From Boswellia sacra (Eukaryota > Streptophyta > Magnoliopsida > Sapindales > Burseraceae), in NCBI GenBank assembly GCA_013180625.2, contig SNVD02013957.1, positions 1-64,000 on the forward strand: a DNA stretch of 64,000 bases, written 5' to 3'. Below are positions 1-11,600 of this stretch, piece by piece. The notes below the pieces were generated by a model, which did no database searches, had not been told where the DNA came from, and worked only from the letters and a program-made list of their open reading frames with translations. The translations under genes were made by a program, and so were the position numbers. Positions within the stretch are counted from its first letter, which is position 1. The number at the start of each line of letters is the position of its first letter.

Positions 1-193
1 TTTGATGGCCTACAAAAGGAATATTCTCGAGACACAAAAAATCGATCATTATTACCTTATTTTATTTTTCTTTTCTTTTTTTTAATTTATTTTGCAAAAA
101 CATTGGGTTGCCTCCCAATAAGCTCTTGGTTTAACGTCCTTAGCCCGACGTTGGTTCCATCATGGGGAGGATCCAATCTCTGCTGTGGCTTGT

Positions 194-2197
194 CTAGTGG
201 CTTGGATCCTTCTTCCAACAAGAAATGGTGCAAGCATATGGCTGGGCCTGGATGTTAACAATCGTCCACTTAATAGCTGTTTTGTGAACTCTAAGTACTC
301 GAACGCGTTTCTTTTCTTGTAGTGGTTCAAGGCCCATTTCTATTGTAACTAGCAAAGGATCTTTGTCACCCAAAAACACATGCCTCAAATAATCTGGAAG
401 TAGCTTAAGCTCCAAGGTATTGGCTTTCATCACAGAAGGAAGAAGTTTCTCATTAGATAAAGGCAATTCAATGTACGAAACCTCATACCTGTTTGTGATT
501 ATAGCTATAGTCTCATCTAAGCATGCCATAGCTTCCTCCATTTCTTTAGACACTTGTATTAACCTTCTTGGTTCTTTGGAATTTTCTGTCCCTATGTGCT
601 CACTAATAGCCATTTCCAATCCATCCTTGCGAGTTAACTCCAAACATTGTTGTGGCAAAGAATCAATAATGTCAACTGCAAAAACAGAATGCAAGTCGCT
701 AGTGTACCTCATTGCCTCGAAAATATTGAAACGGATCACTTTGCCATCAAACTCCATGGTGAAAGTGCCATAATGAACATCAATCTTGATTCTAGCAGTT
801 TTCGAGAATGGCCTCCCTAAAAGAATCGGTGTTGGATTAGGAGATGTCTTATCCTCTATTTTAAGGATATAGAAGTCTGCTGAAAAAACCAATTGATTCA
901 CCTGCACAAGCACATCTTCCACAACTCTTTTGCGATATGCATTAAAATGATCAGCAAACTGAATGGTAATACCAGTTTTTGCCAAAGGTCCAAGATTTAA
1001 AGAAGCATAAATAGAATATGGCATGACATTAATAGATGCTCCTAAATCTAACATAGCTCTTTCAAACTTGGTTTTACCAATGGTGCATGGAATGATGAAC
1101 GTACCTGGATCTTTGCATTTTGGAGGAATTTTTCTTTGCACTACAACTGAAACATTTTCCCCCACACTTACTTTCTCATTTCCCTTCAACTTTCTCTTGT
1201 TGGTGCATAACTCCTTGAGAAATTTTGTACAACAAGGTACTTGCTCGATAGCATCCAGAAGTAGTATATTTACCTCGATTTTGTGAGAAGTTTCCAGGAT
1301 TTCTTGTTCTTGCTCCTCCTTCTTCAATTTTGCAAATCTGCTAGGAAAAAGTGGAGGAGTAACATAAGAAGGAATTTGAGTTTTAAGATCTACCTTAGAA
1401 GATGATGTGTTGTTCATGGTGGAAGTGTTGTCATCTCCTTCATCAGTTTGTGATTTCTTTGTCAGGTTTTGGATACTTGCCCTAGTTTCCATTTGCCCTC
1501 CATTTTGAATTTGCTCTCCACTTCGCAAAGTTATCGCACAAGCTTTCTCTCTTGGATTGATCACCGTTTGAGAAGATAATTTTTTTGAGCATTGGCCTTC
1601 GAATTTGCTCATGCTAGTAGCCAATTGTCCCATTTGATTTGCGAGGTTTTGGATACTTGCCCCAGTTTCCTGCTGGAATTGCATTGTGTTAGTAGCAAGT
1701 GCATTAACAATATCCTGGAGTGACATACCTGAGTTTTCTGGAGCTGGTTGTGGTGCTGGTTGTGGCATTGGTGGTGGTTGCATTTGAAATGGTTGCTGCA
1801 CTCTAGGTTGATTAAAACCTTGTGGTCGATTTGGTATGGCATTTGGGGCGATTGGTTGATGATTCCAGTAACTAAAATTAGGGTGATCTCCCCATTCGTC
1901 ATTGTAAGTGTTAGAGAAGGGATCATACCATTGCCTTGTTTGTCCTGGAAATCCACCCATGGCATTGGCTTGTTCCATATATTCTTCTTGTAAAGTTGGA
2001 TACATATCGATTGGATGCTCCATGGCAGAATATACCCCACATGCATAAGATTTCTGCATATCTCCTACAGCCATGTTTTCCACAAGAGAAGTTAGCTCAG
2101 AAAGTTGTTGTTCAATGTTCTGAGCGCTTACCTCATTCACACTCCAATGTAATTGTGGCTCAAATTGCCTACTGAATTGTTGGAAGTTTAGTGCCAT
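194..2197 (-). CDS. Gag-protease polyprotein of Athila-like element
   Basis: Open frame of 667 aa from the ATG at 2197 (first residues MALNFQQFS), uninterrupted to a stop at 194. The N-terminal half is Gag-like, with a Pro/Gln-rich stretch near residues 130-160 typical of Athila gag. The C-terminal part is a retropepsin-like aspartic protease: the active-site segment LDLGAS lies near residue 382 and the flap/ILLGRPF region about 80 residues later. The frame ends at what would be the start of reverse transcriptase (CTISCWKKDPSH). Upstream in-frame codons to 2233 exist but the ATG at 2197 is favoured because the homologous copy starts at the matching ATG (41456). The intact frame contrasts with the broken copy at 41456-43475, so this copy could still supply Gag and protease. 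Confidence 0.85.
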   Translation of the reverse strand: MALNFQQFSRQFEPQLHWSVNEVSAQNIEQQLSELTSLVENMAVGDMQKSYACGVYSAMEHPIDMYPTLQEEYMEQANAMGGFPGQTRQWYDPFSNTYNDEWGDHPNFSYWNHQPIAPNAIPNRPQGFNQPRVQQPFQMQPPPMPQPAPQPAPENSGMSLQDIVNALATNTMQFQQETGASIQNLANQMGQLATSMSKFEGQCSKKLSSQTVINPREKACAITLRSGEQIQNGGQMETRASIQNLTKKSQTDEGDDNTSTMNNTSSSKVDLKTQIPSYVTPPLFPSRFAKLKKEEQEQEILETSHKIEVNILLLDAIEQVPCCTKFLKELCTNKRKLKGNEKVSVGENVSVVVQRKIPPKCKDPGTFIIPCTIGKTKFERAMLDLGASINVMPYSIYASLNLGPLAKTGITIQFADHFNAYRKRVVEDVLVQVNQLVFSADFYILKIEDKTSPNPTPILLGRPFSKTARIKIDVHYGTFTMEFDGKVIRFNIFEAMRYTSDLHSVFAVDIIDSLPQQCLELTRKDGLEMAISEHIGTENSKEPRRLIQVSKEMEEAMACLDETIAIITNRYEVSYIELPLSNEKLLPSVMKANTLELKLLPDYLRHVFLGDKDPLLVTIEMGLEPLQEKKRVRVLRVHKTAIKWTIVNIQAQPYACTISCWKKDPSH

Positions 2198-2287
2198 GTC
2201 GCCTAAACACAAACAATCAGAAAAGAAAAACAAACAAAATACGAATCAACAATGAAAACAAAATAACAAATCGATTAGAAAATCAAT

Positions 2288-2304
2288 CCCCGGCAACAGC
2301 GCCA
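2288..2304 (-). other. Primer binding site, tRNA-Asp type
   Basis: Minus-strand sequence TGGCGCTGTTGCCGGGG matches 16 of 17 bases of the complement of the 3' end of plant tRNA-Asp(GTC), the primer known for Athila elements. The one mismatch is absent in the copy at 41349-41365. Confidence 0.85.
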
Positions 2305-2310
2305 AAAACT

Positions 2311-3718
2311 TGATACGTTCGAAACTAGCAAGTATACTAGTCGCACAAGTAATAAAGTGATAAGTAAGATATCGTTCCCACGAGGATTGATTCTAACTGA
2401 ATTTGTTATTTTCCAACCACAATTAACTAAATGGGGGGGTTTTGTTGAATGATTACTAAATGAAATAAGAATGCAAATTAAGAATAACAAAACAGAAGTT
2501 ATTTTGAGTGAAAAATCAATGGGAGAAAGCTGGTTAAGGGATCCTTCTCTACCACAAGATATGGATTTGCGAATTATTGTAGAATTGTCATCTAATTACA
2601 GCATTGAAGTTATCAACCGTAGATAATAACAAGCTCTATTACCCCAATCTTTCCTTACTTTGTTGTTAAATAAAACAAGCTCTTTATTTAATCTCTATCC
2701 ATTAAACAACCTAAAACAAGCTCTCTAAATTTAATTCAATGGATGCATTACGAAAAGAAAGACAGGTTGATCTAAGCAATAAACACACAAGCTCGATTAT
2801 TTAACTTAGGTTATATTCTCCAATTGCAATCTCTGATCACAATTTTGCTACTAATGATTAGAAATTCAAGACAATTACGGATCAAGATTTCTAGTCTAGC
2901 AATAAATCACAACCAGATATATTCAGTTGGCCACTCAAATACAATCAGCAAGCAATCATAAGCATTAAATATGGGAGAATACAAGCAACTTCAATTAGAG
3001 AATTGGATAACAATTCCTTACACAATCAACTTACAAAAACCATATCAGGGGCTGTGAAATCACCCTTAACCAATTCAGATTCAGTTACACATGTTTAAGA
3101 ACGTGGTAAATACAATACAAAATGGAGACATTCCAGAATATGAAAGGGAAGGGAAAAACTTAGCAAATTTGATGTAATTCTCTTGGAATTGTAGTTCCTC
3201 CTCTTTCAAAATCTTTTTTCTCCTTCAAGAACTCCAAGGGATGAGAGAAATCCAGAAATGCAGCCTCCTCCCACGTTTTCCCCTCTTCAAGTTATGAAAA
3301 TAAAACCCTAAAATGAGTTTGAATACTCTGCTACAGTAACCTGCTACAGTGTCCCTATATACATGCTGACAGTGAGTTTGTGGAATTACATTTCTATACT
3401 TCTCACACTGTTTTTGATTACAACGTTTGGTACACTGAATGGATTTATAAACCGTAAATTTCTCCAGAAAATAGACTTCGAGAGCTTTCCAACGGTATAT
3501 AATATGTCATCGGGTTCATTGTATATCAATACAATTAAATCCGAGAAGATGGTTGACTAGCAGAGGTGAAAATGAAGAGTTTTACTCCATTTTTGTGCAA
3601 GTTGCTCCAAAACTCCTACAAACATCAAAACCACACAAAAACATAAAAATACCAAGGAATATAGCAAAGAAACATGGACGAATTGATATGAAAATGATAT
3701 ATAAATAGACACTTATCA
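2311..3718 (-). repeat. LTR of the Athila-like element (5' LTR, minus strand)
   Basis: About 1.41 kb, TG at 3718 and CA at 2311 on the minus strand. It is clearly homologous to the LTRs at 39915-41342 and 47663-49094 and to the solo LTR at 52943-54354. Its 3' edge is followed after six bases by the primer binding site. Confidence 0.85.
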
Positions 3719-4828
3719 CCATCTATTGAGAGTAACTTCATTGTATCTAGGAAATATGGTGAAGTCATCCACTCAAATGAAAAAGGGCTACCTCTGTACA
3801 TGTGTAAAAGCTACTGTATTATTTAGCAAATTCACATTGAGACTAACTTTTGTATGTGTAAGAAGCATGCTCAAGTTCATTACTCAATTGGATTAAGTGA
3901 TGAAATAATTAAAAGAAAATAAAACAGCTCTTGAATATGCTTTCTTAAAATGATTCATATGATGTTCAGATATTATTATTATATTATTTTTAACTATGTT
4001 ATGTTACATTTTTCATAACATATGATGCTCTTTGTGCTTATACAAAATTTGATTTTCTTATGTGTCCATGTGTCAAAAATGCCATGTCAGGATTATTGAA
4101 TTGAGGGGGAGAAGTTTCAGTGGCGGGAATCTAATTCTATTAGAATTCCTTATTCAAATTGGAATCAAATTTAAATTTCTGTCCATAAATGTCGGTTATG
4201 AAACAGTTTTGGAAATAGATTTGACATTAATTTTTGTTAAAAACAAAATTGTTTTTAAATTTGGCCTAGTATATTACGAATCGGTTTTTGGCTTCTCTTT
4301 TTCATTCCATACTCCCACAACAGTTTCTTCCTTTTCCCGCGTCTTGCTTCTCTTTTCTTGTTTTGATTTTTTTTTTTTTTACAGACCAGTAACCCTAACC
4401 ATGGCGACCGCAACTGGTTCGACAAAATCTAACAGTTCTTCATCTTCTCACAACGAATCCAGTTACAAAAAGAGTGACAGTGCACCGTCATCTCTGATCC
4501 AACAAGCGCATGTAGAGATAGCTGTTGATCTCACCATGAGTAAGGATGAGCAAGTTCCAGTGAAGAAGATAAAAGATAAAGTAAAGCCAAAGTACAATTG
4601 TAGCTGAAGTCACTGCCGTTAGCCCTAAGGCTACATGATAATTTTGATGATAACAATACACATTGATTAATTGTGATTTACTAACATGTTTATTTATGTG
4701 CAAGAGTAATATCATTGAAATAATTGTCAAATCAAGAAAAGGCTTATTAAAATGAAGTGTTGAAGCTAAGGAGAAGACTACATGTTAACACACTAGATGT
4801 TAAGTATAAGAGACAAGGATGTGACACA

Positions 4829-5530
4829 TGAGCAATGTTCAATCAATTGGTCATATATATCTCTACAAATATCCAAATGATGTGATTCTTGAGCCTTTGG
4901 AAAGCTTACTCAATTTATAACATTTCATATGTTTTAAAGAAATTCAAATTTCAAGTGCAAGGTTGTCCAAATCATCATGCAAGTTGAAAGACAAATGGAA
5001 GCAGCTGACATGAGCACCGAATACTCTTTTGGACATATCTTGAGCTAGAAAAATCAAAATGACTTGATTCTTATGGCATTATAAAGATAACTTAAAGGGG
5101 CACATTTCATATTTTTTAAAGAAATTCAAATTTCAAATGGAAGGCCGACATAATTGACATGCAATTTGGTGGACTGACACAGAGAAGAAAAATCAACTCA
5201 CATGAGCACCGAATGGTGTTTTGGCCATATCTTAAGATAGAGATATCCAATTGCTTTGATTCTTAATGTTTTGGAAAGCTTATTCAAATATGAAGATCTT
5301 TTATGTTTTGAAGAAATTCAAATTTCAAATGGAAGGCTGACAGAATTATCATTCAAGTCAGTGGACAGACACATGGAAGAAAAATCAAGTCACTTGAGCA
5401 CCGAATGGTGTTTTGGCCATATCTTGAGCTACAGATATCCAAATGACTTGATTCTTGATGCGTTGGAAAGCTTATTCAAATGTGCAGATCTTTTATGTTT
5501 TACAGATTTTCAAATTTCAAACGGAAACAT
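4829..5530 (+). repeat. About 190-bp tandem repeat, 3.7 units, inside the solo LTR
   Basis: Units begin at 4829, 5011, 5203 and 5395 (each opens with tgagcanng or tgagcaccgaat) and share blocks such as 'ttggccatatctt', 'gattctt..tggaaagcttattcaa' and 'gaaattcaaatttcaa'. Spacing is 182, 192 and 192 bp. They lie upstream of the TATA-like site, where LTR enhancer repeats are usual. Confidence 0.8.
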
Positions 5531-5832
5531 TGACAAAAATGGCAGACAAGATTACGGTTTTTATGGTGGGCAGAAAATTTGGAGATGGTGTCTTCACTTG
5601 ATTAAGTTCATCTCATTTGCCTATAAAAGGAGCCATTCTCCCATGCATTCAACAAGTGCAAGAGAAGCATTTTATCAAGCAAAAAGCCAAGAGAAATATC
5701 AAGTTTAGAGAGCTTTTATATTATTTATCTACTCTTTGAAGAGAGTTATACTTTTGTTGTAAAAATTATCTTTGTTCTTGTATTGTGGTGAGAGTGAGAT
5801 ATTATTGTAAAGGATAATAGTTATCCTTGAGA

Positions 5833-6090
5833 GAACTCTTGTTGTGTGTTATCAAGAGTTGAAGGAAGTTGCCTTGGTGAGGTTGTTCATCAAGAAGAAC
5901 TCTTGGTGTGGTGTTATCAAGAGTTGAAGGAAGTTGCCTTGGTGAGGTTGTTCATCAAGAAGAACTCTTGGTGTGGTGTTATCAAGAGTTGAAGGAAGTT
6001 GCCTTGGTGAGGTTGTTCATCAAGAAGAACTCTTGGTGTGGTGTTATCAAGAGTTGGAAGAAAAAGTCTTGGTGAGGTTGTTCATCAAGC
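5833..6090 (+). repeat. 65-bp tandem repeat, four units, each with a hairpin
   Basis: Units start at 5833, 5897, 5962 and 6027. The central copies are nearly identical, and the last diverges in its second half. Each has the inverted pair AACTCTTG ... CAAGAGTT separated by about 12 bases, so the transcript could form a row of hairpins. Confidence 0.85.
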
Positions 6091-7057
6091 AAGTTGTAAA
6101 GATTTCTACAACTTAGTGGAAAGCTTAGCTCGTGGAGCTAGGAGCCCGTGGACGTAGGCAAGGTTTGCCGAACCACGTAAATTGAGTTTGCACTCTCTCT
6201 ATCCCTATACTCTTTACATTTACTTACACTTGAGATTATTTATTATTGCTATTCTCTTGATTGCATCTTAGATAACTTCTATTTTCATCTTCTTCACTTC
6301 TATTCTCAAAAGAAAAAGTGAAATAATTTTTATCTTTCAAGAAAAGTTTTATAAATTCGTTTTGATAAATAAAACCCAATTCACCCCCCCTCTTGGGTTG
6401 TCATACCTGGGTCAACAACTGCCACCTCTTCTGACACTGCTGAAGAACAACCTCCCGTTCGAAAGTCTCCAAGACTTCGTTAAGTGCTTTTGGCACTTGT
6501 GCTGAAATCAAGGGGGAGAGAAGTAGGTTTGCTGATTTTTTTTGTTATGTCTGATATAACTATGGTTACTTACTTCTACTTTTGTTTTGTTTATATTTTT
6601 GCTGCTTGGGATGTAAGTAAGGGGTAACGGGGAGTAAGAAGAACTTCTTATGCTTATGCTTACTTTGTGTGTGCATTCGAGTTATATTGACACTTTACTA
6701 TGTTTGTGTGTTTGTGTTATTTTAATTTGATATCTTGATTTGATGAATGTTTTGCTCAGATGTTTTTGCTCTGATCATGATCAAATATCATTGATCGATA
6801 TAATTGCTCCGATCATGAATTGATTAACGAGTGTTGCTTGATCAGTTTGACAAAGTCATTTTGATTGTAGGATATACTTATTCTGACAGTGTTCTGTTAT
6901 AAGTTCTGTAACAGCTTACTAGTTAATTCTTTACACATGACAATTTCTGTTTACTATTTCATGATAGCTTGTTGTTATGATTGACTTATCATGTGTGATG
7001 TTCTCTGATCAGAAACAGTTTGGTGTTTTCATCACAAGCTGCCAAAAAGAGGGAGAT

Positions 7058-7944
7058 TGTTAGTGTCAAAGTCTACTACATATGCATGTGCCATGCACAC
7101 GATGAGTTTTGATCAACTTGTAATAAAACAAAAATATTATATTTATTCCTCTTTTAATGTTTCTAGAATTATATTTTAGGAAGTATTTGATTTGTAATAA
7201 ATATCTTTTTAGATTATGATATAATATCTTGTATCCTAATTAGAATAGGAGAATATTTATTTGTCCTAATTCCTTTTGGAGTTTGCTTATAACACTTCCT
7301 ATTTTATTTCTTTTAATCCTAATATGATTTTGATTAAAATTTTTACAGGATTTCTAGGAGATTTCGGTCAGACCTCTCACTATATATATACAAAGCTATT
7401 CAGGCGGCTGATAACGTGATTGAGAGATTAACGTGTTGGTTGTTTAAGTTCGGCATTCCATGAATTCATAGAAGAAAGCTTCAACGCAAAAGGAATATCC
7501 TCTTTGATTTGATTCTTTAGTCTTTTGATTCATGTATGAGTGGTAGAAATTGTACATGAGTTGTTGATTGAGTCTGTGTGAGTTAGTAGACACTTGGGAT
7601 AACTTGCGGGTTAGGTGTTTATGTAATTCAGTGTTAGAAATCGGGTGTTATGTATAACTTAACAGTGTGCTGTTAAGTTATCTGTGACAGAGAGTGGACA
7701 GTGTCACTAGAGTTTAAGATCTTTGCGAACATTTTGTTTGTCTAAGATTAGTTCAGTGTGTGAGAGTGAGTCAGCACTGTAAAAGGTCCTAAAGATTGTA
7801 CAAATATGAACTTAGTGAATTGCAGCTCTATAGCTGTCCGTGGATGTAGGTTTTATAACCGAACCACGTAAAAATCCTCCTGTGCCAATTTACATTACAG
7901 TTTACTGTGTTGTTATTTATAACTGCATACCTCCAGAACTCTCA
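7058..7944 (+). repeat. 3' LTR of sirevirus A
   Basis: Starts TGTTAGTGTC directly after the polypurine tract (7041-7057) and ends ...CTCA. It contains a TATA-like tatatatatac at 7380 and the CGTGG...CCACG hairpin segment at 7839-7869. The 5' partner is outside the window. Confidence 0.7.
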
Positions 7945-8688
7945 ATACTCACCAAAAAAATATCTTTTGACTTTTTTTATCCGTAAAAAAAATTCATATG
8001 TTTAAAACACAATTAATTAATTTATGATTTCTTTTGTACTACACAATTGTACTATACAATTATAAAATTTTTTATTTATATTTTTTCTGTTTACTAATAA
8101 AAATCGCTATAAAAATATAGTAAATCATCTTAATTAACTAATTCTTTTTGTCAAATACGCTAATGAAAATTTGCATTTTTATTCTAGAACTATTATATAT
8201 TTTTAATTGATAAAATTTATTGTCATCTGCGCTTGGGCAGCAATGATGGGCGGGAAAGGAATTGTGTCTGAAGGCGGGACGCAACCTGGAGCGGAAACCT
8301 GAAGCAGCCCACAAGCGTTTTTGTCTCCATGCAGCCTCTTAAGCTACAGTACCAGCTGTATTGGCCCAGCTGCTGGAGTGTAGCAGTTTCCCTATTCTTG
8401 ATTGCAGTTTAGCCAAACCTCAAGGTGTTTGTTGACTTTTCCGTAAATTATGCTAATTCCATTATTCCAGTTATATATATAAAAGATGCCAGTGGTTGAA
8501 CAGTCACTGAATTGAGTCCACACTCCGCAGTCACAGCACAGTCATGGACAATTGACACTGACACTGACACACCACCAAAAGCAATTCTTGTCTTTCAAGA
8601 ATCTTGAAACAATCACTCCAATCTTAAATATATAATGTGATAAAAAGCCACTGCGGGAACAAAGAAGTTTGATCATCAAGAGACTCTA
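7945..8688 (+). promoter_or_regulatory. Promoter and 5' UTR region of phosphatase gene 1
   Basis: AT-rich sequence between the sirevirus LTR and the first exon. A TATA box (tatatatataaaag) sits at 8472-8485, about 205 bases before the ATG. No other motif can be assigned with confidence. The sirevirus LTR ends only about 530 bp upstream of the TATA box. Confidence 0.5.
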
Positions 8689-11600
8689 ATGATGGACTGT
8701 GCTCTGAAGGTTGTTTTAACCTTGTTCTTGGTTGTGACCAAGAGTGTTGTCACACAACAACGAATACCAACTACTTTAGAAGGTCCATTCGAGCCTGTAA
8801 CTCGTCGTTTTGATTCATCCTTACGTAGAGGGAGTGATGACTTGCCAATGCATCATCCAAGGCTCAAGAAGAATGTCACTTCAATTTTCCCGGAACAGAT
8901 AGCTCTAGCACTCTCTTCACCAACTTCAATGTGGGTTTCTTGGGTTACGGGTACTTGTCTTTGGCAATCTCATGAGGTTTTATAAGTGTGTGTGTTTTTC
9001 TGATTGATTTGTTGAAGTAGGTTGGTTGGTTGGTTGGTTTTGGGCAGGCGATGCACAAATTGGCGCTAATGTGACTGCTCTTGATCCTTCAACGGTAGCG
9101 AGTGAGGTCTGGTATGGCAAAGAACCTGGAAATTATACAAGTAAAAGGATAGGATACGCAACTGTTTATAGCCAATTGTATCCATACGAGGGCCTCTTGA
9201 ATTATAGTTCTGCCATCATTCACCATGTGAGGATCGATGGTAAGTAAAAATTCCAATTAATTTTAGTTATTTTTATTTCTTTATTGCGATTGAATGGACC
9301 GACCTCGTTTGAACAAGGCCTGGAACATTATAGAGTTGCAGCTTGCATGCTGCATAAGAACAAGGCGCACGTGAAGAGAGACAAGTCCAGGGCAAACTGT
9401 AATTTTTTAGGATTTTTGTTCGATTGCCATTTGTCTCATTTGTTATATATTTGTCGGTTGCTTGAAAAATTGCATAGTTCATACATAGTTCTATATTACA
9501 TATCTGTAAATTATATTTGTTGGAAAGAATATCATTACTTTCTAATTTAAGAAATATCTTTATGGAATTATTGCAGTTGATTTGATAATTGGTATTTGAA
9601 GTTTTGTTCTTACCATTCTGATGAGATAGTAATAAGAAATTCCATCATGAGAAGTAATAATTAATCATGGTAACATCAATATACGTAGCTACAGTTGATT
9701 TATACAACGTACAATTAATTTATTTGATTAATAAAATCATATGATTGGATATGATCAGTTAAATATTATAATTTGAACGATCTTTTATTTTATTTTTATC
9801 CATTCAATAATATATATAGTGCTACATTATAATGTATGGTAACGATTGTACAGTTTAGTTATATGAGCAGTTTTTTTTTTTTTTTTTGAATAACAATTAT
9901 AGAGATATTTCTTTCTCCATCAAAATCTCATATTGTGTTTGACACCAGCTAGCTAGCCTGTTAAGATGTAAGACAGTCCACAGAATAATTACTAATTCAT
10001 AGTAATTTGTAGGTCTTAAACCAGGAACAAAATACTATTACAGGTGTGGGGATAGCAATTATCTTGCTATAAGTGAAGAGCGTGTCTTTGAAACTTTACC
10101 ATTGCCTAGCCCAACTTCATATCCTGGCCGAATCGCAGTAATAGGAGATCTGGGTCTGACAAGCAATTCCTCAACCACAATTGATCATTTGTTGAAGAAT
10201 GATCCCTCATTGGTACTAATGATTGGAGACATAAGTTACGCAAATGAGTACCTTACAACTGGTGAATTAGGGAATTCACCCATTAAACAGACATATCAAC
10301 CCCGCTGGGATGGGTGGGGAAGGTAATTTTGCCAATAATTCTACACATACAATTAATTTATTTAACTAGCTAATTACGTACAAGAAATATATATATATAT
10401 ATATATATCATAATCCCATTAAATCTATTGTTCTTTTTTATGATTCTTTTTTAGTTATTCAACATATTTTACCATATGAGATTGTAAACGGTTGGCGCCG
10501 TAGGAATTCGTTATATATATACAAGCCTAAAGTAAGTCATCCTTCCCGTTGTGAAGTGTATATCAAAAAAAAAAAAAAAATCCAGCACTATATTTAACCT
10601 TGAACATGCTAGTAAACTTCTAAATAAATGAAGTAAATTTTTGTTAAATTTACACTAGCTCATCAGATTGAATGGGATATTTTTAGGTTTATGGAGCCGT
10701 TGACCTCAAGAATACCTATGATGGTCCTTGAAGGCGACCATGAGATTGAGCCTCAAGTCGCTGAGATAACTTTCGAATCTTATTTGACCAGATTTGCAGT
10801 TCCATCAGAGGAGAGCGGTTCTCACAGTAACTTCTACTACTCTTTTGATGCGGGAGGGATACATTTCATCTTGTTGGGAGCGTTTGTTGATTACACTAGC
10901 AATGGTAACTGCAGTACCACGATCCACATCACGGTTCTAATATTGGTCTTAATCATTTTTTTTTACTGTTGAGTTTGGTTATTCTCAATTCTAGGAACAC
11001 AATATGCGTGGCTAAAGAAAGATTTACAACATGTTAACCGCACTGTGACCCCTTGGCTTGTTGCTGCAATGCATACGCCTTGGTATAATAGCTACTCGGC
11101 ACACTATCAAGAATTTGAATGCATGAGACAAGAAATGGAAGAAATTCTGTATCAAAACGGTGTCGACATTGTTCTTTCTGCTCATGTAAGTTAAGCATTT
11201 TCTTTATTCATGTAGATCAATTGGGAAAAATTGTCTTTAAAGTATTTTGGTTTAGATGCATGTTTAGTATGATATATGCTTATGGGTGCCTTTAGGTAGT
11301 TGCATGGAGCTTAAATATTTAATTAGCATAATAAAGGGATCGAGAAGTTTAAATAGTTATTTATTACTTTGACTCTAATATTATATTATAAACCCTGTGA
11401 TTTTAAAAAATTAAATAGAATTCAAAGGAATCATCATTTCATGCAATTTATTTTTTTTTTTAAATGAAAAACAAAACCTCTATAAAACACCAACTTTTAA
11501 TCTGGCTGAAATTTCTATATAATAGATTTTCTCTCAATGTCACCCACGTTTTGTAAATAAAAAAGAAAAAAAAATTAGTTGGCTGGACCGCTTATGGTTT

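Larger units (their letters stand above)
1..3718 (-). mobile_element. Athila-like non-autonomous Ty3 element, 5' portion, truncated by window edge
   Basis: Read on the minus strand, the order is LTR (3718 to 2311), a tRNA-Asp-type primer binding site, a gag-protease ORF, then a non-coding stretch that reaches base 1. The sequence past the gag-protease stop (193 down to 1) matches what follows the gag-protease stop of the element at 39915-49094: both jump from the start of the reverse transcriptase region straight to the post-integrase sequence (the 'gaggacgtt / gggaggcaa' stretch). RT, RNase H and integrase are therefore missing in both. The rest of this copy, including its 3' LTR, lies left of the window. 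It is inserted in the sirevirus that begins at 3719. Confidence 0.85.
4636..6412 (+). repeat. Solo copia-type LTR with internal tandem repeats
   Basis: A 1.78 kb block interrupting the envelope-like ORF. Support for an LTR: TG at the left edge, a TATA-like tataaaagg at 5622, the hairpin-forming CGTGG...CCACG segment at 6147-6177 also seen in sirevirus LTRs, and a C-rich end (caccccccctcttggg) typical of copia LTR 3' ends. Left flank CTACA (4631-4635) and right flank CAACA (6413-6417) could be a target duplication with one mismatch. If the LTR instead ends at 6417 no duplication is visible. There is no internal domain, so it is probably a solo LTR. Confidence 0.6.
4401..6483 (+). pseudogene. 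Short envelope-like ORF of sirevirus A, split by a solo LTR
   Basis: The ATG at 4401 starts a Ser-rich ORF (MATATGSTKSNSSSSS...) that shifts frame near 4598. The shifted frame reads VAEVTAVSPKAT up to 4635 and continues after the inserted LTR from about 6415 as TATSSDTAEEQPP..., ending with the basic tail VRKSPRLR and a stop at 6481-6483. Sireviruses often carry such envelope-like ORFs between RNase H and the polypurine tract. This one is far shorter than usual and non-functional. The family label rests on position and the basic C-terminus, not on a recognised domain. Confidence 0.55.
3719..7944 (+). mobile_element. Sirevirus A (Ty1-copia), 3' portion
   Basis: Post-RNase H spacer, envelope-like ORF, a long spacer, a polypurine tract (gccaaaaagagggagat, 7041-7057) and a 3' LTR. 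The spacer at 3740-3830 (around 'aaaaagggctacct') resembles 51230-51360 of sirevirus B, which places it just downstream of a lost RNase H. Its left half is cut by the Athila-like element, so the 5' LTR and target duplication cannot be checked; the right flank after 7944 is atact. Confidence 0.75.

Noticed and set aside
1023..1993. Plus-strand ORFs opposite gag-protease
   Set aside because: Antisense shadows of the 667-aa minus-strand Gag-protease.
4062..4400. Upstream extension of the envelope-like ORF
   Set aside because: Low-complexity, Phe-rich translation before the ATG at 4401; it looks like untranslated leader.
5256..5708. 150-codon ORF within the solo LTR
   Set aside because: It is produced by the in-frame 192-bp tandem repeat; no protein family is evident.
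5833..6090. CRISPR-like regular repeats
   Set aside because: The 65-bp units are directly adjacent with no unique spacers, in a plant LTR.
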